This document shows positions 1-5,790 of a stretch of 10,387 bases of DNA, piece by piece; position 1 is the first letter of the stretch, and each line of letters opens with the position of its first letter. The translations under genes and the position numbers were made by a program. Location of the stretch: the NCBI GenBank assembly GCA_964555685.1, contig CAZKTO010000084.1, positions 1 through 10,387 on the forward strand. The letters are read 5' to 3'. Below the pieces are notes generated by a model. It ran no database searches, was not told the DNA's origin, and was given only the letters and a program-made list of their open reading frames with translations. Source of the DNA: CAZKTO01 sp964555685. Its GTDB lineage: Bacteria > Chloroflexota > Dehalococcoidia > SHYB01.

Positions 1-169
1 AGGGGCGGCTGAAGCGCAGGCCGCTGATGGGGAAGTTGAGGACGGCGCGCTGGGTCGAGGCGCCGTAGTAGGCCGAGGCCGGGACCTTCATGGGCCCCAT
101 GGTGTCCCGCTCGATGCGGACGGTGGCCTTGCGTGCGGCGGGGGCGCGCCGGGTCTGCTTCTTGGTCAC
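1..169 (-). CDS. fumC: Class II fumarate hydratase (FumC), N-terminal part, cut by window edge
   Basis: Fifty-six codons are visible, read leftward from a GTG start at 169-167. An AAGGAG Shine-Dalgarno sits six bases upstream and decides the start. After a basic leader (VTKKQTRRAPAARKA) the protein shows the opening typical of the fumarase/aspartase lyase superfamily: RIERDTMGPMKVPASAYYG, then a STQRAVLNFPISGLRF stretch. In this family the enzyme is a cytoplasmic homotetramer interconverting fumarate and malate in the TCA cycle. The catalytic signature (GSSxMPxKxN) lies outside the window. The NFPISG wording fits fumarase better than aspartate ammonia-lyase, but aspartase cannot be fully excluded from the N-terminus alone. 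It diverges from the amidohydrolase at 343. Confidence 0.85.
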   Translation of the reverse strand, partial: MTKKQTRRAPAARKATVRIERDTMGPMKVPASAYYGASTQRAVLNFPISGLRFSRP

Positions 170-208
170 TGGCTGCTCCTTCGTCTCAGGGGGATCGGCA
201 CGCGTTCC

Positions 209-214
209 AGTATA
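209..214 (-). promoter_or_regulatory. Putative -10 box of fumC (TATACT)
   Basis: The minus strand reads TATACT here, 39 bases before the GTG start of fumC. The same hexamer lies upstream of both tandem amidohydrolases further right. No convincing -35 hexamer is seen 16-18 bases upstream, so this is a tentative call from -10 similarity and position only. Confidence 0.4.
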
Positions 215-256
215 GCGATTGGGGCTGCTGGTGGCCGTGGGGTCCCGCACGCTGGC

Positions 257-285
257 TTGACGGGGCGAGGCGGCGGGCATACACT
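257..285 (+). promoter_or_regulatory. Putative sigma70-type promoter for the plus-strand amidohydrolase
   Basis: TTGACG at 257-262 matches the -35 consensus at five of six bases. It is followed by exactly 17 bases and TACACT at 280-285, which matches the -10 at four of six. Transcription would start near 292, giving a leader of about 50 bases before the ATG at 343. The spacing is ideal, but a chance match cannot be excluded. Together with the fumC -10 at 209-214, the 173-base spacer 170-342 is a divergent promoter region. Confidence 0.45.
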
Positions 286-342
286 TCGCCCAAAAGTTGC
301 CTTCGCGAGACGTGTTTTGAGCGTCACACAGGATGGGCAGAC

Positions 343-1479
343 ATGGCCGCGCCAGCGGTTACTGGACTGAAGTTCATCTCTGGCGACTCCCACGTGGTCG
401 AGCCGCCGGACCTGTGGCAGACGCGGCTGCCTGCGCGCCTGCGGGATCAGGCGCCGCATATCGAGGCCAGGCCCGATGGCGACTACTACGTCGTTCCCGG
501 ACTGCCAACCCACCGGGAGACGGGCATGCTCGGCCCCATGATCATTGCCAAGGCCAGGGGCGAGCCTATTCTCGAGCGGACGTATCGATATGCAGAGCAG
601 CGCCCAGGCGCCATGGATCCTCGTGAGCGCCTCAAAGACCAGGACCTGGACAACATCAAGGCGGAGGTCATCTATCCCAACTGGTTCTCCTTGGCACGCA
701 TCCCTGATCGGGAGCTTCGCGTGGCATGCATGCGGGTCTACAACGAGTGGCTAGCGGAGTTCTGCTCCACCGCGCCGGACCGGCTGATCGGGGCGGCCCA
801 GCTTCCAGTTCTGGAGGGTGACGAAGAGAATATCCGGCAGGCGGTTTCCGAAGCGCGGCACGCCAAGGCGGCTGGCTTGCGGGCCCTGATGCTTCCGCAC
901 CGCGCGCAGCAGCCCTACGACCACCCCTGCTTCGACGCCCTGTTCGGAGAGCTCCAGGACATGGGCCTCCCGGTCGCCATCCATGTCTCGACGGGGCTTC
1001 TGGTCCAGCACACCGTCCGGGATGGTGGCAGGGCCGCCAAGGCAGTGCTGGCCACCACCTGTAAGACGAGCCTGAGCCAGGCCGCTATCGAGCTCCTCTG
1101 GAGCGCTGCTCCAGCGCGGTTCCCCAAGCTGCGGTTTGTCATGACGGAGGGCGGCATTGGATGGATCGCCTTCGTCATGCGGTTCCTGGACCACTGGTGG
1201 GAAGACCACCGGCACTATCTCCAGCCCAAGCTGGACGAGCGGCCCAGTTTCTATTTCCACCGGAACTTCTGGGCCACGTTCGAAGACGATCGTCCGGGCA
1301 TTCTCACACTGCCCTTGCTCAATGAGGACCACCTGTTGTGGGCCAATGACTATCCTCATACTGAAGGTACGTTCCCTGCATCTGTGGCCCGCGTCGCCCA
1401 GGACCTGCGCGACCTGCCAGCCACCACCCGGAGAAAGCTCGTCCACGATAACGCGGCGCGCCTCTACGGGCTGAACTGA
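343..1479 (+). CDS. Amidohydrolase family 2 (PF04909-type) metal-dependent hydrolase
   Basis: This is a 378-residue TIM-barrel amidohydrolase_2 protein. The start is the ATG at 343, where the recognisable protein begins (MAAPAVTGLKFISGDSHVVE); an AGGA lies nine bases upstream. The frame stays open leftward to 133, but that part reads as non-coding spacer. Visible landmarks are the D-S-H motif (D15, H17) at the end of strand 1, H214 in VAIHVSTG, E269 in MTEGGIGW, and D336 in WANDYPHTEG, the usual place of the metal/catalytic Asp. Members hydrolyse or decarboxylate small (often aromatic) carboxylic substrates; the substrate here is unknown. It is only distantly similar to the two minus-strand amidohydrolases (same landmarks, shorter, no SDIGHWD motif). 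It stands alone between a divergent fumC and a convergent cupin operon. Confidence 0.88.
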   Translation: MAAPAVTGLKFISGDSHVVEPPDLWQTRLPARLRDQAPHIEARPDGDYYVVPGLPTHRETGMLGPMIIAKARGEPILERTYRYAEQRPGAMDPRERLKDQDLDNIKAEVIYPNWFSLARIPDRELRVACMRVYNEWLAEFCSTAPDRLIGAAQLPVLEGDEENIRQAVSEARHAKAAGLRALMLPHRAQQPYDHPCFDALFGELQDMGLPVAIHVSTGLLVQHTVRDGGRAAKAVLATTCKTSLSQAAIELLWSAAPARFPKLRFVMTEGGIGWIAFVMRFLDHWWEDHRHYLQPKLDERPSFYFHRNFWATFEDDRPGILTLPLLNEDHLLWANDYPHTEGTFPASVARVAQDLRDLPATTRRKLVHDNAARLYGLN

Positions 1480-1490
1480 CGTTCGCGCAC

Positions 1491-1540
1491 CTTGCCCCTT
1501 TCGGGGAGGCGCAGGGGTGGGTTTCAAACCCGCCCCTGCG
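1491..1540. terminator. Hairpin pair between convergent genes (possible bidirectional terminator)
   Basis: CCCC-TTTC-GGGG at 1495-1506 forms a small hairpin. It is followed at 1511-1539 by a 29-base near-perfect inverted repeat (GCAGGGGTGGGTTT, one base, AAACCCGCCCCTGC) with a single G-T type mismatch. The pair lies just after the stop of the plus-strand amidohydrolase (1479) and before the stop of the minus-strand cupin (1583), the expected place of a shared terminator. There is no clear U-tract on either strand, so termination is inferred. It could instead be a dispersed intergenic repeat. Confidence 0.55.
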
Positions 1541-1582
1541 ACAGACCGTCGACCGAGAGAATGGAAGGTGCGGCGATGGAGG

Positions 1583-1936
1583 CTACGCCGATGTCTGCAC
1601 CCGCAGGAACCGGAGCCCCTTCTCGCCGGCGGTGAGCGGCCCATACACGGTGTCTCGCTCGATGAAGAGGAGCACGCCCGGCTCCAAGCGCCGGCGGGCC
1701 AGCCGGCCCTCGCCGCCGAGAATATAGATCAGCTCGTCGTGCGGGTGGCTGTGGGCAGGCTCCACGCGGCCAGGCTCGTACTCGGCGATCTGGGTGTTGG
1801 GCGCGCCGGATTCCGGGGTGGTCAGCCGCTTGTAGCGGACGCTGGGCTCGCCCTTGGCGGCGGCGCCCGGCCAGGTGGCCTTGGTGGGCCACTGCCAGGG
1901 GACATCTTGCTGCCGCATGTAGACGACGCGCCCCAT
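1583..1936 (-). CDS. Small single-domain cupin protein
   Basis: This is a 117-residue protein read from the ATG at 1936-1934. An AGGAGGA Shine-Dalgarno overlaps the stop codon of the upstream VOC gene, which fixes the start. Residues 56-75 match cupin motif 1 exactly: G56, five residues, H62-x-H64, three residues, E68, six residues, G75. Motif 2 begins normally (L84-E-P-G87) but the expected third metal histidine is missing, the stretch reading RDTVYGP with Y98 near the histidine position. It probably binds a divalent metal through H62, H64 and E68. The function is unknown; small cupins include dioxygenases, isomerases and sensor domains. It is the last gene of the amidohydrolase A-VOC-cupin operon, 11 bases after the VOC stop, and faces the hairpin pair at 1491-1540. 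Confidence 0.85.
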   Translation of the reverse strand: MGRVVYMRQQDVPWQWPTKATWPGAAAKGEPSVRYKRLTTPESGAPNTQIAEYEPGRVEPAHSHPHDELIYILGGEGRLARRRLEPGVLLFIERDTVYGPLTAGEKGLRFLRVQTSA

Positions 1937-1947
1937 AGCTTCCTCCT

Positions 1948-2385
1948 CTAGGCGTTCCGCTGCAGCAGTTCCAGCGTGATGCCGTCGGGGTCGGTGAAGT
2001 AGCACGCCTTGGCCGCGCCGAAGTCCTGGGGCGGAGAGACGAACTTCACGCCCTTGGCCAAAAGTTCCCGGTACGCGGCATCACAGTCGGACACCCGGAA
2101 GGCGATGTGGGCGGCTCCGGTATCGCGGCGCTCGGGGGCTGTGCGCTTGCCGGGAGGCGTTACGTATTGGATGAGCTCCAGTTCGTGGCCGTCGACATTG
2201 AAAAGCGCGACGCGCAGGCGGGTGTTTGGAAAGCCTGTAACCATGCCGACCTTTGGGTTGGCCGCAGCCGACGGCTCTGCGATGTGCTGGAGCTTGAATC
2301 CCAGCACGTCCCGGTAGAAGGCCACCGACCGGTCCAGGTCGGAGACGGTGAAGCTGGTCTGGCAGACGCGCAGGGCGCTAGCCAC
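1948..2385 (-). CDS. VOC-superfamily (glyoxalase/extradiol dioxygenase fold) protein
   Basis: This is a 145-residue protein starting at the GTG 2385-2383, which overlaps the amidohydrolase A stop by 8 bases; an AAAGG lies upstream. It carries two beta-alpha-beta-beta-beta modules. Module 1 (about 7-73) has TVSDLDRSVAFYRDVLGF and ends in ELELIQY. Module 2 (about 91-141) has HIAFRVSDCDAAYRELLAKG and ends in FTDPDGITLELLQ. The four usual metal-ligand positions are Q9, E70, H93 and E139, a complete Q/E/H/E set as in glyoxalase I-like and epimerase-like members. The size fits a lactoylglutathione-lyase-like or methylmalonyl-CoA-epimerase-like enzyme rather than a two-domain ring-cleavage dioxygenase; the substrate cannot be read from sequence. 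The overlap with A suggests translational coupling and a shared pathway. Confidence 0.88.
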   Translation of the reverse strand: MASALRVCQTSFTVSDLDRSVAFYRDVLGFKLQHIAEPSAAANPKVGMVTGFPNTRLRVALFNVDGHELELIQYVTPPGKRTAPERRDTGAAHIAFRVSDCDAAYRELLAKGVKFVSPPQDFGAAKACYFTDPDGITLELLQRNA

Positions 2386-3847
2386 GGGCGGCCTTTGTTG
2401 CGGGTGAAGCCTTCAGCGCCTTCGCCGCCTCGGCCTCCACAATGGTGCCTTTGAAGAAGTTGGGGTTCATCTCGCCGTACAGCTTGACGGGGTTGGTGAA
2501 GACGAAGTCGCGGAAGTCCGGCTCCGTGATCAGGTCCTTCTCGACGAGCTCGTAGGCCTCGGCCACCACCTCGCGCATGTCCGGCACGTCCCAGTGGCCG
2601 ATGTCCGAGGACAGGAGCGCGTTGAGCTTCGCGCCGAAGGGGTTGACCTTGGCGTTGAAGGCCCAGGCGTTCATGGGGTCGTCCGCCTCGCAGCCAAAGA
2701 AGAAGCGTGGGACGAAGAGGTCGCGGATGTCCTCGGCGCGGCTGACCTGGGCGCGGTGCCAGTCGTCGATGTTCTGGGGCGAGGGCTGGGCGCGGTCGAG
2801 GGACTCGCGGATCTCCTCGATCTTGGCGGTGATCGGGCCCTCAGCGTACCGCGCCAGCAGGTCCATGTACTGCGCCTTGTCGAGGAGCGCGGGGTCCATA
2901 TTCCGAACGACGTGCTTCCCGCGCTTCCTCCACCGTTCCACGATGCCGGCGTAGACGTCGCAGGCCCAGCCCACGCCGCACTCCAGGAGCGCCACGTTCA
3001 GCGTGGGGAAGCGACGCGTGACGCCGCCGAAGAAGAGCGATTTGCACGTTGCCTCCGCCGCCTCGCCGAAGTGGCCGATGTGGTTGTACATGTAGTTCCA
3101 GCGGCACCGGCGGAACCCGTCGCCCAGGCTGCCGCCGTGGGCGCCCGGCGGCACGCCCAACTCCACGCACTTGGCCCAGAATGGGTCGTAGTCGTACGGG
3201 CTATCGGGCCCCAGCGAATCGATGTCCTGGGCGTAGTCTGTGCCGGCCAGCCTGGGGTTCTCGCGGTGCGCCTTGGGAATGGGCCGGCTGACCCAGCCCT
3301 GGATCATGATGGCCTTGAGCCCCAGGGTCTTGACGGCGTACTCAAGCTCCTCGATTCCCTCCTGGGGCGTGTACATGGGGATCGTCGCCGCGGGCGTCAT
3401 GCGCTTGGCGTAGGGGCCAAAGAGGTCGGCCACGTAGTGGTTCATGGCCCGGCAGGCCACCCGCCGCAGCTCGTCGTCCCCCAGCTCGATGGCGGTCGTG
3501 CCCACCGTCGGGTACAGCACGCCGAAGTCGATGCCCAGCTCGTCGAGCCGCTCGGCGAGGAGCTTCGGCAGCGAGACCGTGGCGCGGTCGAGCGTGTTGC
3601 GCGTCGGCAGGACCCACCACTGGAACTGGGGCATGCCGATGTCCCGCCGCTCCTCCAGCGTCCGCGGCAGCCATCGCTGGAGCTGGGGGCGCGTGCGGAA
3701 GCGCTTGACCATGTCGCCGCCGCCGACCTTCCGTATGTAGTCCTCGTACACGGGCTGGATCTCGATCAGGTGCCCGTCGGAATCGATGACGGGGTGCTTG
3801 AGCTTGGCCCGAATGCGGGCGGACGGGGACTCTTTGCTCGCCACCAT
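2378..3847 (-). CDS. Amidohydrolase family 2 protein, tandem paralogue A
   Basis: This is a 489-residue protein from the ATG at 3847-3845, with AGGAGG and a short spacer in front; the open frame continues to 3913 but has no better start. Landmarks are D22-S-D24-G-H26 at the first barrel strand, H237 in PPGAHGG, NHIGHF near 255-260, E289 in LLECGVGWACD, and D415 in SSDIGHWDVPD near the C-terminus. These match the amidohydrolase_2 pattern of metal and catalytic residues, with an unusual SDIGHWD around the final Asp. It is longer than the 280-400 residues usual for the family because of an insertion of about 100 residues (roughly 300-400) rich in charged helices. It heads an operon with the VOC and cupin genes and is a close paralogue of the protein at 4035-5492. 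The substrate is unknown. Confidence 0.88.
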   Translation of the reverse strand: MVASKESPSARIRAKLKHPVIDSDGHLIEIQPVYEDYIRKVGGGDMVKRFRTRPQLQRWLPRTLEERRDIGMPQFQWWVLPTRNTLDRATVSLPKLLAERLDELGIDFGVLYPTVGTTAIELGDDELRRVACRAMNHYVADLFGPYAKRMTPAATIPMYTPQEGIEELEYAVKTLGLKAIMIQGWVSRPIPKAHRENPRLAGTDYAQDIDSLGPDSPYDYDPFWAKCVELGVPPGAHGGSLGDGFRRCRWNYMYNHIGHFGEAAEATCKSLFFGGVTRRFPTLNVALLECGVGWACDVYAGIVERWRKRGKHVVRNMDPALLDKAQYMDLLARYAEGPITAKIEEIRESLDRAQPSPQNIDDWHRAQVSRAEDIRDLFVPRFFFGCEADDPMNAWAFNAKVNPFGAKLNALLSSDIGHWDVPDMREVVAEAYELVEKDLITEPDFRDFVFTNPVKLYGEMNPNFFKGTIVEAEAAKALKASPATKAARG

Positions 3848-3899
3848 GATTACCCTCCTGAGGGCGGGCCGCGGGGGCGCCGCCGCTGGCACGAGTATA
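3848..3899 (-). promoter_or_regulatory. Leader of amidohydrolase A with TATACT -10 box, shared with paralogue B
   Basis: On the minus strand TATACT lies at 3899-3894, 46 bases before the ATG. The 52 bases from the box to the ATG align without gaps to the leader of paralogue B (5493-5544) at 38 positions, including an unbroken 16-base match that contains the Shine-Dalgarno (GCCCGCCCTCAGGAGG). Similarity stops upstream of the box. No good -35 is seen. The rest of the spacer to the stop of B (3900-4034) shows no gene or clear terminator. Confidence 0.45.
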
Positions 3900-4034
3900 C
3901 CCCGGCCCGCCAAGGGTGGCGGCGGAGCCTCGGTCGCAGGCCGCTCCGTTAGCCAAGAGACAGAGGTTGCATCGTCGTCCGCCTGGGGACCCGCCTCATG
4001 CGGAGGGACTTCTGGCAGCGAAGGAGCGCGCCAA

Positions 4035-5492
4035 CTAGCCGCGGCTCCTCCTCGCGCTGGCCTTGATCTGCCGTTCGGCCTCGGCCTCTACGATCGTGCC
4101 CTTGAAGAAATCGGGGTTCATGCTCCCATAGAGCCTCACCGGGTTCCCGAAGACGAAGTCGCGGAAGTCGGTCTCGGTGAGGAGCTCCCGCTCAACAAGC
4201 TCGTAGGCCTCCTCGAGCACCTGGCGCATATCGGGCACGTCCCAGTGGCCGATGTCCGAGGAGAGGATGGCCCCGAGCCGTGCGCCGAAGGGGTTGACCT
4301 TCGTGTTGAAGGCCCAGACGTTCATGGGGTCGTCGGCCTCGCAGCCGAAGAAGAAGTGGGGAACGAAGAGGTCGCGAATGTCTTCAGCCCGTTCGACCCT
4401 GGCGCGGTGCCAGTCGTCGATGTTCTGGGGCGTGGGCTGGGCGCGGTCGAGGGACTCGCGGACCTCCTCGAGCATGTCGGTGACGCGCGGCTCGCCGTAC
4501 CGGGCCACCAGGTCCATGAAGGCGGCCTTGTCGAGGAGCGCGGGGTCCATGTTCCTCACGGCCCTGGCGTTGCGCTTCTCCCACCGCCCGACGATGCCGG
4601 CGTAGACGTCGCACGCCCAGCCGGCGCCGCACTCCAGGAGGGCGACGCGCAGGTCCGGGAAGCGGCGGGTGACGCCGCCGAAGAAGAGGGACTTGCAGAG
4701 GGCCTCCCCCACGGCGGCGAAGTGGCCGATGTGGTTCGACATGTAGTTCCATAGGGATGCGCGGAAGTCGAGCCCCATGCCCACGCTGTGGGTGGCGGGC
4801 GCGACGCCCAGCTCGACGCAGGTGGCCCAGAAGGGGTCGTAGTCGTAGGGGCTGTCGGGCCCGAAGGAGTCGATGACCTGGGCGTAGGACGCCAGGCTGG
4901 GGCTCTCGCGCAGAACTTTTGGAATGGGGCGCCGAATGTAGCCGGCGATCATCGCCGTCTTGAGCCCCAGGGTCTTGACGGCGTACTCGAGCTCTTCGAT
5001 GGCCTCCTGGGGGGTGTGCATGGGGATGACGGCGGCGGGCGTCATGCGGTCCTTGTAGGGGCCGTAGAGGTCCGCGAGGTAGGTGTTCATGGCGCGGCAG
5101 CCGGCGCGGCGCAGCTCCTCATCCGCGATGCTGGGCATGCCGATGCCGGCGGTGGGATAGAGGACGCAGAAGTCGAGGCCCAGCTCGTCCATCCGCTGGT
5201 GGAGGAGCCGGGGCAGCGAGGCGGTGGCCCGGTCGAGGGTGTTGCGCGTGGGAATGACCCACCAGGGCATGATGGGGGTCCCGCTCTCCCGCCGCTCGTC
5301 CAGCGTCATCTGGTGCCAGCGGGGCCCGATGTCCCGCTCCCGGTAGCGCTTGGCCATATCCGCGCCGCCGACCTGCCGGACGTAGTCTTCGAGGACCGGC
5401 GCCAGCTCGAGCAGGTGCCCGTCGGAATCGATGACGGGGTGCTTGAGCTTGGCCCGAATGCGGGCGGACGGGGACTCACGGGTCGCGACCAT
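4035..5492 (-). CDS. Amidohydrolase family 2 protein, tandem paralogue B
   Basis: This is a 485-residue protein from the ATG at 5492-5490, preceded by AGGAGG. It is collinear with paralogue A over its full length, with about two thirds to three quarters of residues identical by eye. The first 20 residues after the start differ at only two positions. The same landmarks are kept: D24-G-H26, H235 in APATHS, NHIGHF at 253-258, E287 in LLECGAGW, and D413 in SSDIGHWDVPD, so it should be active. Differences cluster around residues 52-75, 114-123 and 233-248. The last flanks H235 and may line the active site, so substrate preference may have diverged. It is separated from A by 187 bases and has its own promoter-like leader. 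No VOC or cupin partner was copied with it. Confidence 0.88.
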   Translation of the reverse strand: MVATRESPSARIRAKLKHPVIDSDGHLLELAPVLEDYVRQVGGADMAKRYRERDIGPRWHQMTLDERRESGTPIMPWWVIPTRNTLDRATASLPRLLHQRMDELGLDFCVLYPTAGIGMPSIADEELRRAGCRAMNTYLADLYGPYKDRMTPAAVIPMHTPQEAIEELEYAVKTLGLKTAMIAGYIRRPIPKVLRESPSLASYAQVIDSFGPDSPYDYDPFWATCVELGVAPATHSVGMGLDFRASLWNYMSNHIGHFAAVGEALCKSLFFGGVTRRFPDLRVALLECGAGWACDVYAGIVGRWEKRNARAVRNMDPALLDKAAFMDLVARYGEPRVTDMLEEVRESLDRAQPTPQNIDDWHRARVERAEDIRDLFVPHFFFGCEADDPMNVWAFNTKVNPFGARLGAILSSDIGHWDVPDMRQVLEEAYELVERELLTETDFRDFVFGNPVRLYGSMNPDFFKGTIVEAEAERQIKASARRSRG

Positions 5493-5544
5493 GGTTCGCC
5501 TCCTGAGGGCGGGCTGAGGGCGCGCACCTCTCGGCGCAAGTATA
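5493..5544 (-). promoter_or_regulatory. Leader of amidohydrolase B with TATACT -10 box
   Basis: TATACT on the minus strand at 5544-5539 stands exactly 46 bases before the ATG, the same distance as in paralogue A. The leader is 38/52 identical to that of A without gaps. There is no recognisable -35 hexamer at standard spacing. The stretch 5545-5602, between this box and the compound palindrome, shows nothing further. Confidence 0.45.
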
Positions 5545-5602
5545 CGCCCCGAAGCAATCGCGGGCTCTCCCGGGGGCGGCATCCCAGGGTCGTTCGGTTG
5601 TC

Positions 5603-5637
5603 CTGGGAACCCTTTCTTGACAGGAAGGTGTTCCCAG
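5603..5637. repeat. Left-arm hairpin of the compound palindrome
   Basis: CTGGGAAC at 5603-5610 pairs with GTTCCCAG at 5630-5637, and CCTTTC (5611-5616) pairs with GGAAGG (5623-5628) with one G-T wobble and one bulged T. The loop is TTGACA. This gives about 14 base pairs. Confidence 0.7.
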
Positions 5638-5659
5638 ACCCTCCCAAAGAACCTTAGGC

Positions 5660-5710
5660 GTGGAGTAGCGAGGGGGTGGGCCCCCATGGCCCACCCCCTC
5701 GCTACTCCAC
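5660..5710. repeat. Perfect 23-bp inverted repeat with 5-base loop (palindrome core)
   Basis: The 23 bases from 5660 (GTGGAGTAGCGAGGGGGTGG, then GCC) are the exact reverse complement of 5688-5710, with the loop CCCAT between them. Pairing can extend outward by about 8 of the next 10 base pairs (5650-5659 with 5711-5720). Confidence 0.9.
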
Positions 5711-5736
5711 CTCTAAAGTTTTCTGGAAGGGGCCTG

Positions 5737-5768
5737 GGGGAAGCCTCTTTATCAAAAGAGGTTTCCCC
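5737..5768 (-). terminator. Right-arm hairpin; possible terminator of the infB-to-PIPS operon
   Basis: GGGGAAGCCTCTTT (5737-5750) pairs with AAAGAGGTTTCCCC (5755-5768) through a 4-base loop (ATCA), 14 pairs with one G-T. On the minus strand it begins 22 bases after the TAG of the phosphatidyltransferase gene, the right place for an operon terminator. No U-tract follows directly, so strength is uncertain. It is also one arm of the larger palindrome. Confidence 0.55.
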
Positions 5769-5790
5769 AGAGTCGTGGGCAGGGTAGGAG

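Larger units (their letters stand above)
5603..5770. repeat. Compound nested palindrome, 168 nt, in intergenic region
   Basis: The plus strand from 5603 inward and the minus strand from 5770 inward align with each other along their whole length. The outer 57-60 bases (starting CTGGG-AA / CTGGGGAA) are roughly 65% identical, and the inner 23 bases are perfectly identical, meeting at a 5-base centre (CCCAT, 5683-5687). Each outer arm also folds on itself (5603-5637 and 5737-5768), so a folded single strand would form a cloverleaf: one long central stem and two side hairpins. No ORF is inside and no clear target-site duplication flanks it. It sits 20 bases after the stop of the lipid operon, in the 298-base gap before amidohydrolase B. 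It could be a REP/BIME-like or MITE-like element, or an elaborate terminator. Confidence 0.75.

Noticed and set aside
133..342. N-terminal extension of the plus-strand amidohydrolase to 133
   Set aside because: It would overlap fumC and the promoter region, and the peptide has no family resemblance; the protein proper begins at 343.
751..1644. 297-codon minus-strand frame opposite the first amidohydrolase
   Set aside because: Antisense to the enzyme with conserved catalytic residues; it also runs through the hairpin region and into the cupin 3' end.
2594..3952. 452-codon plus-strand open frame opposite amidohydrolase A
   Set aside because: Low-complexity Val/Gly/Ala/Arg-rich translation, antisense to a clear enzyme; a typical shadow frame in high-GC DNA.
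5617..5622. TTGACA as a -35 promoter element on the plus strand
   Set aside because: It is the loop of the left-arm hairpin, no -10 follows at 16-18 bases, and there is no plus-strand gene downstream.
5603..5770. Integron attC site or CRISPR repeat
   Set aside because: There is no attC core site (GTTRRRY), no integrase and no repeated spacer pattern; a single inverted structure does not fit either.
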